A stretch of DNA of 37,576 nucleotides from positions 1 to 37,576 of the forward strand of contig JBFLYZ010000035.1 of assembly GCA_040756415.1 (NCBI GenBank), given 5' to 3'. Below the pieces are notes generated by a model that ran no database searches, was not told the DNA's origin, and saw only the letters and a list, made by a program, of their open reading frames with translations. This stretch comes from JBFLYZ01 sp040756415 (lineage in GTDB: Bacteria; Bacteroidota; Bacteroidia; JADZBD01). Positions 1-7,334 of the stretch are shown in pieces. The first letter of the stretch is position 1; every line of letters begins with the position of its first letter. Both the position numbers and the translations under genes were made by a program.

Positions 1-2
1 AA

Positions 3-422
3 GAAAACTTAATTGAAAGGATTGTAATAAATAGCGACCTGCCGACTATGTTTGTCTTAGAGCGCAATCGTGAAAACATCAAGGCTGACACAATCCAGGA
101 AGAAACGACTGTTCAGGTTGGCACCCCAAACCGCCCATTGGACAATAGAGTCCTTTCAAAACTTATAGACCAATTTAGGCGTGTTGATACTATTCAAGAA
201 GTTTATCAGTATGGACAGACAAGAAATGGTGAGTTTAGCGTTGTATTAGGATTTAAACTTTCAACAAATTCAGATAACGCAAAGACAGCGACAATTAACG
301 CGGTTCAAACAGCATTGCAAGGCGAAACCATTGACCAACTACTTGACTTATTTTTTATTGAAGATGAGGGGTGGTATCAAACAATAATTAATATCGAAAA
401 CTCATTTGTTTATAAGAAATAG
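3..422 (+). CDS. Partial CDS: C-terminal part of an SseB-like protein (5' end outside window)
   Basis: The reading frame is open from base 3, 15 codons before the first in-frame ATG at 48, so the gene very probably starts upstream and only its C-terminal ~139 residues are here. The visible pattern is a short strand (VQVGTP), a helix, a strand pair (IQEVYQYGQ, then FSVVLGFKL), a helix, then DLFFIEDEG and a C-terminal FVYKK. This resembles the SseB C-terminal domain (enhanced serine sensitivity family), whose members end in a similar aromatic-lysine tail; the family assignment is tentative. The role of that domain is poorly defined, so no function is claimed. The gene lies in an A+T-rich stretch: 20 of the first 60 bases are G/C, against 32 of 60 at 2881-2940. 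Two unrelated small genes follow on the same strand. Confidence 0.5.
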   Translation, partial: ENLIERIVINSDLPTMFVLERNRENIKADTIQEETTVQVGTPNRPLDNRVLSKLIDQFRRVDTIQEVYQYGQTRNGEFSVVLGFKLSTNSDNAKTATINAVQTALQGETIDQLLDLFFIEDEGWYQTIINIENSFVYKK

Positions 423-489
423 GATAAAAAGAGCAACTGCCAAAATCGCACTAGTAATAGGCGGACTGAACAGCATAGGATCAACGGAA

Positions 490-531
490 GTGCCGAATTC
501 GATTCCTGTCCTTTGTACGAAAAATTCGCAC
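490..531. repeat. Imperfect inverted repeat in the spacer after the SseB-like gene
   Basis: GTGCCGAATT (490-499) pairs with AATTCGCAC (523-531) with one bulged C, leaving a loop of about 23 nt. It lies in the spacer between the first two genes, just upstream of the lipoprotein start at 567. It could be a terminator-like or recombination-related structure. No T-tract follows, so intrinsic termination is not well supported. Confidence 0.4.
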
Positions 532-566
532 CTTCAGCAAATCCCAATCCTTTAGCAGCAATTGTA

Positions 567-1283
567 ATGAGACTATTCATATACTTACTCTTATTTATAC
601 CAATGTACGCTTGCCAAGACTCTCATAAGCCCAAGCCAAAGAATACTCTTTCTGATGATCTAATGGTCGGTGAATGGCGGGTTGACTCTTCCTCAAATCG
701 ACACTTTTCACATGACAAGCTATTTCTGTTGGAAAATGGCAGCTTCTATATATTTTCAGGCGCTGACGGTGGCTCTATATTGACAAAAGGAAAAAAGTTT
801 GATATAAACCATCTAGCCACGGCAATGGGTGATACACTAACAATCAATCTTCTTGACTCAAATCAAATTTGCATCCGCGGAGGCTGGTCAAACAATGAAG
901 ACTATTATAAACGTTCAGGTTACAGTGACCTTAATGAAAATTTAAAGAAATATTTGAAATCGGACTCACTAAGGAAAAAAGTAATTGGCTGGTGGAAGCT
1001 GGTCTCTTCGAAAATGCCTGTAAAGCTAATTAATTATAGCGGGTATTATGAAAAGTTTACTCTGAATGTCAGAGACGATGGCCAGGCTGTTTTTTATCTG
1101 GAAAATAATCTTGATTCGACTGTAAATTATTCATATAAGACCAATCCGGATGGGATTGATTTAATTCGTGGTTGTATCGTAGGCTCGAACTGCAAAATAT
1201 CACTCGATGAAAACGGAAAAATGAAATTACTGCTCGGGATGGGAGACACATTGTTATTAGAACGACTAACTGAAATAAAATAA
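567..1283 (+). CDS. Predicted lipoprotein of unknown function (238 aa)
   Basis: The ATG at 567 is preferred over an in-frame TTG at 513 because it places a signal peptide directly at the N-terminus. Residues 1-15 are hydrophobic, followed by the lipobox-like PMYAC with Cys16 and then a polar, lysine-rich spacer. The mature part contains two similar segments, each with a GxW motif followed by predicted beta strands (VGEWRVDSS early; IGWWKLVSS in the second half), and it ends in strands (GDTLLLERL). This is reminiscent of small lipocalin-like lipoproteins with two repeats, but no family is firmly recognised. It is likely anchored to an outer or inner membrane leaflet. Codon use is A+T-rich compared with genes after 2500, in keeping with an acquired or rapidly evolving islet. 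Confidence 0.7.
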   Translation: MRLFIYLLLFIPMYACQDSHKPKPKNTLSDDLMVGEWRVDSSSNRHFSHDKLFLLENGSFYIFSGADGGSILTKGKKFDINHLATAMGDTLTINLLDSNQICIRGGWSNNEDYYKRSGYSDLNENLKKYLKSDSLRKKVIGWWKLVSSKMPVKLINYSGYYEKFTLNVRDDGQAVFYLENNLDSTVNYSYKTNPDGIDLIRGCIVGSNCKISLDENGKMKLLLGMGDTLLLERLTEIK

Positions 1284-1508
1284 CTGCATTAAAATACGTC
1301 AATGCTTTCTTGCCCTCACAACTCCGAAATGGTATTGTACTCCATATACCGTCACCGTCTGGCGACTTACAGCATGTTTCCTAAATCTACCCCTTCCTCT
1401 CAAACATTGTGCGAACATTTTGTCCCGCGCTTTATTGCTATCTTCAATAGCGTAAATCCAGCATACGCTGTGGCCATTAATGCTGCTGACTACGGACAAT
1501 AGAACAGC

Positions 1509-2105
1509 ATGAAAAACAGAAAAGCACTTCGATATTATTGGTTTCATTTTTTCATTGCTATTAGCGGACTCATTTCATGTAAATTCAACTCCCAAACTGA
1601 AGAAGCTCATATCTTACGAGCCGGTATTGGTTTCGACAATATTGAATTATCTAAGCTCACACTTTCAGACGTAAAGGAAAGATTCGGTGACAAGTTTAAA
1701 ACCGATACGTCTTATTTACAACCAATCATTAACCAAAGTTCTTTAGACTCATCTGTGCAAGGCAAAAGGAAAATTTATTCGTTCAGGCTCTTCTATGAGT
1801 CATCAGGCATTTCCTTCTATTTTAAACCTGATTCAAACCAAATTACTGCTTTAAAGGTCGAAAAACCTTTCAATGGCCAAACGGACAAGGGAATAGTTCT
1901 GAGCAAAAGCACATTTAGAGAAATTATTGCGATCTATGGCGATTCGGCTTGGGAATTTACCGGAAACTATATTGCTAAAGGATATAACGGGATTCGATTT
2001 TACCGACAATTTTATCATGCCATGGTTATTCCTGATAGCATTTTGGCAAAATATTTAGATAGTACAGTGACAGCGATTTCAATCAATCATCCAACACAAC
2101 AATAA
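1509..2105 (+). CDS. Predicted lipoprotein of unknown function (198 aa)
   Basis: The N-terminus has basic residues, a hydrophobic stretch (FHFFIAISG) and a lipobox GLISC with Cys24, so a lipidated exported protein is expected. The mature part reads as an alpha/beta domain containing LTLSDVKERFGD near residue 55 and a second, similar LSKSTFREIIAIYGD near residue 139. The two IYGD/RFGD-type segments suggest an internal duplication like that in small periplasmic proteins that compare two states, but I recognise no named family. It follows the other lipoprotein gene after a 225-nt spacer and shares its A+T-rich composition. No function is proposed. Confidence 0.7.
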   Translation: MKNRKALRYYWFHFFIAISGLISCKFNSQTEEAHILRAGIGFDNIELSKLTLSDVKERFGDKFKTDTSYLQPIINQSSLDSSVQGKRKIYSFRLFYESSGISFYFKPDSNQITALKVEKPFNGQTDKGIVLSKSTFREIIAIYGDSAWEFTGNYIAKGYNGIRFYRQFYHAMVIPDSILAKYLDSTVTAISINHPTQQ

Positions 2106-2106
2106 A

Positions 2107-2173
2107 GCACAAACGCTGGTTTTGCGTTAGCGAGCGTATCCCGCAAGGGCGGGACGGATAGAAACATTTGTGC
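2107..2173. repeat. Nested inverted repeat (cassette-end-like or terminator-like)
   Basis: Outer arms GCACAAA (2107-2113) and TTTGTGC (2167-2173) enclose an inner hairpin TCCCGC (2139-2144), loop AAGG, GCGGGA (2149-2154). It begins one base after the stop codon of the preceding lipoprotein gene. The G+C-rich inner stem contrasts with its A+T-rich surroundings. It may be a mobile palindromic element, a cassette end or a terminator; no T-run follows. Confidence 0.55.
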
Positions 2174-2287
2174 AATAGTAAACGTAGTAGCAACAATTAC
2201 ACGGCTCCTTAGGCAATTCAAGCTACCCTTTCAACCATCAAAGACCCCATTTAAGCGAAGTTTTAAGTTTTTAACAGGCCGCCATGC

Positions 2288-2295
2288 TAATATTG
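2288..2295 (+). promoter_or_regulatory. Near-consensus -7 box (TAATATTG) 4 nt before an ATG
   Basis: It matches the Bacteroidota -7 consensus TAnnTTTG at all fixed positions but one. The gap to the ATG at 2300 is only 4 nt, which would make the transcript nearly leaderless. No clear -33 TTTG is visible. Confidence 0.3.
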
Positions 2296-2299
2296 TTCA

Positions 2300-2494
2300 A
2301 TGGATCAGCCTGCCGATTTGAAAAATCCGAATGAGCCAAAGGACAGGGAAGGTAATGCAATGGCCATCTCCTCTACCTCCGCGATCATATTCAGGTTGCT
2401 GGAAACAAACAAGAACGGGGAGATGCTGAACAGGCTCAAAATAAAACTCGGTAAAACAAAAGAAGAAATATATCAGATCATCTCCGAATTATAG
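2300..2494 (+). CDS. Small hypothetical protein (64 aa)
   Basis: The short ORF has a charged, proline-containing N-terminus followed by two amphipathic helical stretches (AIIFRLLETNKNG and LKIKLGKTKEEIYQIISEL). The base composition is intermediate between the A+T-rich islet upstream and the hbd gene downstream. The second helix looks like part of a small DNA- or protein-binding helical hairpin, but nothing is recognised. It could be spurious: the support is a reasonable amino-acid composition, a plausible near-consensus -7 box just upstream, and the lack of any better ORF here. Confidence 0.4.
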   Translation: MDQPADLKNPNEPKDREGNAMAISSTSAIIFRLLETNKNGEMLNRLKIKLGKTKEEIYQIISEL

Positions 2495-2555
2495 ATCCTG
2501 ATCAGTCCCCTGTTCCCCTATTTCCCTATTCCCCATTTCATACTTCCCCACCAAG

Positions 2556-2563
2556 TATATTTG
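2556..2563 (+). promoter_or_regulatory. Perfect -7 box TATATTTG for hbd
   Basis: This is an exact match to the Bacteroidota consensus TAnnTTTG. It lies 28 nt before the hbd ATG at 2592. The best -33 candidate is TTTC at 2536-2539, 16 nt upstream, a weak match to TTTG. Confidence 0.55.
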
Positions 2564-2591
2564 TATATTCGCCCTTACAAAACCCTTCAGC

Positions 2592-3494
2592 ATGAAAAAC
2601 ATCACCGTCATAGGCTCCGGCACCATGGGCAATGGCATAGCCCATGTGTTCGCCCAGCATGGATACGCAGTATCCCTTGTAGACATTTCAGAAGAGGCCC
2701 TTAAAAAGGCCCTGGCCACCATAGGCAAGAACCTGGATAGACAAGTGACCAAGGGCAGCATCACCGAGGCGGATAAGAGCGCTACCCTGGGCAACATCAG
2801 GACCTTTACCAAGGTGGCCGAAGGGGCCTCCAGCGCTGACCTGGTGGTGGAAGCCGCCACCGAGAACGTGGAGATCAAGCTAAACCTCTTCCGCGAGCTG
2901 GATAAGGTTTGCCCGGCCAATACCATCCTGGCCTCCAATACCTCTTCCATCTCCATCACCCGCATAGGGGCCGTTACCAAACGCCCCGCTCAGGTGATAG
3001 GCATGCACTTCATGAACCCCGTGCCCGTGATGAAGCTCGTAGAGGTGATACGGGGCTACAGCACCAGCGATGAGGTGACCAAACTGGTGATGGATACCTC
3101 CAAAAAGCTCAATAAGGTGCCGGTGGAGGTGAACGATTACCCCGGCTTTGTGGCCAACAAGATACTCATGCCCATGATCAACGAGGCCATCATCACCCTG
3201 CACGAGGGCACGGCTGGCGTTACCGAGATAGATACCGTTATGAAATTAGGCATGGCCCATCCCATGGGCCCCCTGCAACTGGCCGATTTCATTGGCCTGG
3301 ATGTATGCCTGGCCATACTGCGCGTGCTGCACGAAGGCTACGGCAATCCCAAATACGCTCCCTGTCCACTGCTGGTGAACATGGTCACGGCCGGACACCT
3401 GGGCGTGAAGTCGGGAACGGGCTTTTACAGCTATGCTGCGGGCAGCAAGGAGCTGGTGGTGGCGGAGCGGTTCCGGAAAAAAGAATTGGTTTAG
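2592..3494 (+). CDS. hbd: 3-hydroxybutyryl-CoA dehydrogenase
   Basis: NAD(P)-dependent oxidoreductase interconverting 3-hydroxyacyl-CoA (typically 3-hydroxybutyryl-CoA) and acetoacetyl-CoA, in the cytoplasm, in short-chain fatty-acid oxidation or butanoate metabolism. The N-terminal Rossmann fold has the dinucleotide motif GSGTMG (residues 8-13) and an acidic residue after beta-2 (VDI, Asp31), which favours NAD. The family signature GMHFMNPVPVMKLVE holds the catalytic His139. A C-terminal helical dimerisation domain follows (HPMGPLQLADFIGLD, GVKSGTGFY). The length of 300 aa is close to the usual ~283. It stands alone with its own promoter box; no thiolase or crotonase gene is beside it, so the pathway cannot be fixed from context. 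A PaaH/FadB2-type role is an alternative within the same family. Confidence 0.93.
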   Translation: MKNITVIGSGTMGNGIAHVFAQHGYAVSLVDISEEALKKALATIGKNLDRQVTKGSITEADKSATLGNIRTFTKVAEGASSADLVVEAATENVEIKLNLFRELDKVCPANTILASNTSSISITRIGAVTKRPAQVIGMHFMNPVPVMKLVEVIRGYSTSDEVTKLVMDTSKKLNKVPVEVNDYPGFVANKILMPMINEAIITLHEGTAGVTEIDTVMKLGMAHPMGPLQLADFIGLDVCLAILRVLHEGYGNPKYAPCPLLVNMVTAGHLGVKSGTGFYSYAAGSKELVVAERFRKKELV

Positions 3495-3505
3495 CGCCTT
3501 AGCTA

Positions 3506-3552
3506 GTGCGATATCTCCCCCTGTTCTAGGGGGAGGGACAGGGGAGGGAACC
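3506..3552 (+). repeat. Palindromic repeat element, copy A
   Basis: It contains a perfect 8-bp stem, CTCCCCCT (3515-3522) and AGGGGGAG (3528-3535) with loop GTTCT, followed by a purine-rich GGGACAGGGGAGGG tail. The 30 nt at 3506-3535 reappear inverted at 4576-4605 with one mismatch. It sits between the convergent ends of hbd and the secreted orphan gene, so it could also act as a bidirectional terminator. Confidence 0.75.
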
Positions 3553-3564
3553 TTCTAATAAAAT

Positions 3565-4509
3565 TCAGTCCTCTCCTTTATCGGGATTCACCTCGTTGGG
3601 ATCGGGCTCCTTGGGCGCGGTGTTCTTCTTGAACTCCTTGGCGTCAACAATGGTAAGGTTGCCGTTGTACAGCGTGTACACGCTCACCCACTTATCCGAA
3701 TACACGTAGTGCTGCTCCCACTCCACCCCGCCCTTGAAGAGCATGAGTATGCAGATGTCGGTCGAGGTGATGAAATGGTCCGTCTCCCCCTTATGGTTGT
3801 GGAAGGATGACTTGATGGCCGCCTTCTTGTCGCCCTGGTACTCGGGCGAAATGGGGATAAGCTTGGGATGCAGCTTTTTCTTTTCCGTGAACGTTTTCGT
3901 CTTCTTGTCGAACACGAACAGGTAATCGTTGCCGAAGGTCACCGAGCCCGGCTGGTTGGGCAGGGTGATGATAAAGGCCTTGATGGTTTTGCCGTAATCG
4001 ATCAGGCTCATGCTCATGGTGGTGCCATCGTACTTGATATAGTTCAGCGGATCGGAATTGAACTCCTTCCAGGCCCGCAGGCGCACTTCAAACAGCAGGC
4101 GCTCGTACTCCGTGGGCTTGCGGCTGGCCTCCACGATCTTCACGCTCTTGGCGGTGATGCTCTTGAGATAATAAAAGGTCTTGAGAACAACGATCAGGTT
4201 CAGGCTGTCGCTTCGGAAAATGTTCTTCACCGAGTCGGGGTACTGCTTGTAGGTAAGCGTGGTGGTGTCGATCTTGGCGTAAAAGACGGTCTTGATGCTG
4301 TCGCCATGCTTGTAGGAGAAATAACCCTTGATCCCTTTCTTTTCGTACTCGTTCTCATAGAACACATCCAGCGACACCTCGTTGGCGTGCTCCAGGGTGT
4401 AGAGGGCTACGCCTTCGTCTTTTATTTCCTGTATCTTTTTCTTGGAGGGCTTTTGGGCCTGTGCGAAAGCGAAAGTGAGCAGCAGTATGGCGGGGAGGAT
4501 CTTTTTCAT
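3565..4509 (-). CDS. Secreted protein of unknown function (314 aa)
   Basis: It has a clear Sec signal peptide (MKK, hydrophobic core LPAILLLTFAFA, cleavage after AQA near residue 18) and no lipobox, so it should be soluble in the periplasm or exported. The mature part is lysine- and tyrosine-rich with many alternating beta strands (GYFSYKHGDSIKTVFYAKID; DYLFVFDKKTKTFTEKKK). It contains HNHKGETDHF near residue 240, reminiscent of short histidine motifs but not a recognised active site. The C-terminal ~25 residues are charged and disordered, rich in Pro, Glu and Asp. No family is recognised. The gene is bracketed by inverted copies of a palindromic repeat (3506-3535 and 4576-4605), which raises the chance that it arrived as a unit. 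Confidence 0.75.
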   Translation of the reverse strand: MKKILPAILLLTFAFAQAQKPSKKKIQEIKDEGVALYTLEHANEVSLDVFYENEYEKKGIKGYFSYKHGDSIKTVFYAKIDTTTLTYKQYPDSVKNIFRSDSLNLIVVLKTFYYLKSITAKSVKIVEASRKPTEYERLLFEVRLRAWKEFNSDPLNYIKYDGTTMSMSLIDYGKTIKAFIITLPNQPGSVTFGNDYLFVFDKKTKTFTEKKKLHPKLIPISPEYQGDKKAAIKSSFHNHKGETDHFITSTDICILMLFKGGVEWEQHYVYSDKWVSVYTLYNGNLTIVDAKEFKKNTAPKEPDPNEVNPDKGED

Positions 4510-4575
4510 AGGGATTAAAGATACAAAATTGGTGCCGGTGGCTGATTTGGCGAAAGAACCACCCCCTCTTGTCTT

Positions 4576-4605
4576 CTCCCCCTAGAACAGGGGGAGATGT
4601 CGCAC
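4576..4605 (-). repeat. Palindromic repeat element, copy B (inverted relative to copy A)
   Basis: The stem CTCCCCCT (4576-4583), loop AGAAC and AGGGGGAG (4589-4596), followed by ATGTCGCAC, is the reverse complement of 3506-3535 with one mismatch. It lies upstream of the secreted orphan gene and downstream of parC. Confidence 0.75.
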
Positions 4606-4640
4606 GGGCCCACACAACAACAAAATATTCTTAGCAGGTT

Positions 4641-4676
4641 CCCTCCCCTTGTTTCAAGGGGAGGGACAGGGTGGGG
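4641..4676. repeat. Palindromic repeat element, copy C; possible parC terminator
   Basis: A perfect 11-bp stem, CCCTCCCCTTG (4641-4651) and CAAGGGGAGGG (4655-4665), with a TTT loop, lies just beyond the parC stop. The purine tail GAGGGACAGGG is shared with copy A, so it belongs to the same family. Its position and stem strength fit a transcription terminator for the minus-strand operon. Confidence 0.7.
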
Positions 4677-4678
4677 TC

Positions 4679-7327
4679 TTAGAACAAGGTAGCTTGCTTG
4701 CCGCCCTTGCCTTTCCTGCCTTTTTCGGGCTTCTTCTCCTTTTTGGATTCTTTGGCCGCTTTCTTCGCCTCTTTTTCCTCTTTCTCGGGCTCTTCTACCT
4801 TCGCGGAAAGGTCGCGCGGGCCTTCTTTGGATGCCAGCAGGTTGATCTCCTTGATCTTGTCCTCGGTAAGCTTGTTGCCCTTGGCCTTCCAGCCCTTCAC
4901 CTCGATGAAATCGGCCAGCTTCACCTTCTTGTTACGCTTGCCCTTGTCGCGGAACACCACCTCCACCTCGGGTTCGGCCTCGGTGGTCACGATCTCCATG
5001 CGCGAACCCTCCTTTTCGCTGATCACCAGCACCTTGTTGTTGGAGGCTGACTCGATCATGAAGCGCTTCACCATGTAGTTCCTGCTCTCCGCATCGTAAT
5101 AGATGCACGATACCGGCCGGCTCATGTCGAACTTCTCGATGAGGATGATATCCTCGTCAAAGTGGGTGGATAGGTCGAAGCCCGTTACGCGGTAATGCCC
5201 GCTCTGGGTCACGTACAATATCTTGTCGTCCGGCCCGAACTCGCCCAGGTAGGTGCCCTTCTCATCCGTGTTCAGGCGGTGCACGTTGTCATCGAACCAT
5301 ATCTTCACGGCCCTGATCTCCGCTACGCCCTTTTTCTTCAGCACGATCTTCTTCACGGGCAGCTTGGTCACCACGTTGCCCTGCACGTCCCTGCCCTTTA
5401 TGGCCAGGTCGGCAAAGTTGAGGTCGAACTCCAGCTTGCGCAATCCCGGCAGGGGCTTGAGGTTCACGGTCACGATCTCCGTCTCGCCATTGGGATTGGC
5501 CGAGAAATACAGCACGGCCGAGCCTTCATTGCCTTTGGTGAGATCGTATTCCTTATCGCGCGTGATGCCGGTCACCTGGAAGCGCTTCATCATGGCTACT
5601 CCCCGCGGGCCATCGCGGTAGATCATGTGGTAGACCGTATTGGTATCGTTCTTCCTGAACACAGCGATATAGATGATATCCTTGCCGAAAAAGGCCTTGT
5701 CCTCTATCTTCTTCACCACCATCTTCCCGTCCCTGCGGAAAGCGATGATATCGTCCAGGTCGGAGCAGTCGCATACGAACTCGTCCTTGCGCATGCCAGA
5801 GCCGGCAAAACCCTCCTCGCGGTTCACGTACAGCTTGGCGTTGTTCACCACCACCTGCTTGGCCACGATGTTCTCGAATGAGCGTATCTCGGTTTTGCGC
5901 TCTTTACCCTTCCCGTACCTTTCCTTCAGCCCTTTGAAATAGTCGATGGCATACTCCACCAGGTTGGCCAGGTTCTTCTTCACGCCCTTGATCTTGCCTT
6001 CCAGCTCGGCAATGTGGTCATCGGCCTTGGCGCTGTCGAAGCGGGTGATGCGTATCATGGGTATCTGGCAGAGCTTGTCGAGGTCCTCATCCGTGATCTC
6101 GCGCATCAGCTTCTTCTTATGCGGCTTGAAGCAGGCATAGAGGTAATCGAAGAGCTTTTCCTTATTGTCGTACTTCTTGAAATCGATGTACATCTCTTCC
6201 CTGATGAAGATCTTCTCCAGCGAAGCGAAATGCCATTTCTCCTCCAGCTCTTTCTTTTCGATCTCCAGCTCCAGCTTGAGCAGCGAGAGCGTTTTCTCGG
6301 TGGAGATCTTCAGTATCTCGTTCACGCCAACGAAGCGGGGCTTCTCCTTCTCGATGATGCAGGCATTGGGCGAGATCGAGACCTCGCAGTCGGTAAAGGC
6401 GTACAGCGCGTCAATGGTCTTGTCGGGCGATACATCGGCCGACAGGTGAATGAGTATCTCTACCTGCTCGGCCGTATTGTCTTCGATCTTGCGCACCTTG
6501 ATCTTTCCCTTTTCGTTGGCGGCCAGTATGCTGTCGATAAGCGAAGTGGTGGTGGTGCCGAAGGGGATCTCGGTGATGGAGAGCGTTTTCTTGTTCAGCA
6601 TATTGATGCGCGCGCGCACGCGTATCTTGCCGCCCCGCAGGCCATCGTTGTAATTGGTAAAGTCGGCCAGGCCTCCCGTGGGAAAATCAGGGACGATATT
6701 GGTCTTTTTTCCCTGCAGCACCCTGATCGAGGCATCGATGAGCTCGTTGAAGTTGTGCGGCAGTATCTTGCAGGCCAGTCCCACGGCAATACCTTCCACG
6801 CCCTGGGCCAGCAGCAATGGGAACTTCACCGGCAGCGTAATGGGCTCTTTGTTTCGCCCGTCATAGCTTAGTCCCCAGTCGGTGGTCTTGGGATTGAACA
6901 CCACCTCCAGCCCGAACTTGGAAAGGCGGGCCTCGATATAGCGGGGGGCGGCCGCGCTGTCGCCCGTAAAGATATTGCCCCAGTTACCCTGGGTATCGAT
7001 GAGCAGGTCCTTCTGGCCGAGCTGCACCATGGCGTCACCGATGGAGGCATCGCCATGCGGGTGGTACTTCATGGTGTTGCCGATCACGTTGGCCACTTTG
7101 TTGTAGCGCCCGTCTTCCAGCTCCCATAAGCTGTGCAGTATCCTGCGCTGAACGGGCTTGAGCCCGTCCTCGATGGCGGGAACCGCGCGCTCGAGTATTA
7201 CGTACGATGCGTAGTCGAGGAACCAGGTCTGGTACATCCCCGATATGTGCGTGATGCTGTGAAGGTCTTCTCCCCCTTCGTTCGCGCTGCCGTTCTCCGT
7301 ATTGTCCTTTGGTGTGTTGTCCGTCAT
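4679..7327 (-). CDS. parC: DNA topoisomerase IV subunit A (ParC)
   Basis: This subunit cleaves and rejoins DNA in topoisomerase IV, the type IIA enzyme that decatenates daughter chromosomes. The N-terminal breakage-reunion domain contains YHPHGDASIGDAM (residues 88-100) and AAPRYIEARLS with the active-site Tyr130. A tower/coiled-coil region and a C-terminal beta-pinwheel domain follow, ending in VKGWKAKGNKL and then a Lys/Glu-rich tail and QATLF. No GyrA-box (QRRGGKG) is visible, which with the adjacent parE argues for ParC rather than GyrA. Ala94 sits at the position of E. coli GyrA Ser83/ParC Ser80, the main quinolone-contact serine. The gene starts 7 nt after the parE stop, so the two are one operon. 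The long charged tail may be disordered and bind nucleic acid (inference). Confidence 0.95.
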   Translation of the reverse strand: MTDNTPKDNTENGSANEGGEDLHSITHISGMYQTWFLDYASYVILERAVPAIEDGLKPVQRRILHSLWELEDGRYNKVANVIGNTMKYHPHGDASIGDAMVQLGQKDLLIDTQGNWGNIFTGDSAAAPRYIEARLSKFGLEVVFNPKTTDWGLSYDGRNKEPITLPVKFPLLLAQGVEGIAVGLACKILPHNFNELIDASIRVLQGKKTNIVPDFPTGGLADFTNYNDGLRGGKIRVRARINMLNKKTLSITEIPFGTTTTSLIDSILAANEKGKIKVRKIEDNTAEQVEILIHLSADVSPDKTIDALYAFTDCEVSISPNACIIEKEKPRFVGVNEILKISTEKTLSLLKLELEIEKKELEEKWHFASLEKIFIREEMYIDFKKYDNKEKLFDYLYACFKPHKKKLMREITDEDLDKLCQIPMIRITRFDSAKADDHIAELEGKIKGVKKNLANLVEYAIDYFKGLKERYGKGKERKTEIRSFENIVAKQVVVNNAKLYVNREEGFAGSGMRKDEFVCDCSDLDDIIAFRRDGKMVVKKIEDKAFFGKDIIYIAVFRKNDTNTVYHMIYRDGPRGVAMMKRFQVTGITRDKEYDLTKGNEGSAVLYFSANPNGETEIVTVNLKPLPGLRKLEFDLNFADLAIKGRDVQGNVVTKLPVKKIVLKKKGVAEIRAVKIWFDDNVHRLNTDEKGTYLGEFGPDDKILYVTQSGHYRVTGFDLSTHFDEDIILIEKFDMSRPVSCIYYDAESRNYMVKRFMIESASNNKVLVISEKEGSRMEIVTTEAEPEVEVVFRDKGKRNKKVKLADFIEVKGWKAKGNKLTEDKIKEINLLASKEGPRDLSAKVEEPEKEEKEAKKAAKESKKEKKPEKGRKGKGGKQATLF

Positions 7328-7334
7328 AGATCGA

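Noticed and set aside
513..566. TTG start at 513 for the first lipoprotein
   Set aside because: It would add 18 residues ahead of a well-formed lipoprotein signal; the ATG at 567 places the signal at the N-terminus.
1302..1502. A 66-codon ORF filling the spacer between the two lipoprotein genes
   Set aside because: Its composition is not gene-like and there is no promoter, signal peptide or motif; an overlapping antisense ORF of similar length is equally unconvincing. I treat the spacer as non-coding.
1..2300. Integron cassette array with attC sites
   Set aside because: I looked for RYYYAAC/GTTRRRY core pairs in the spacers and found no convincing match. The 2107-2173 palindrome has different arms.
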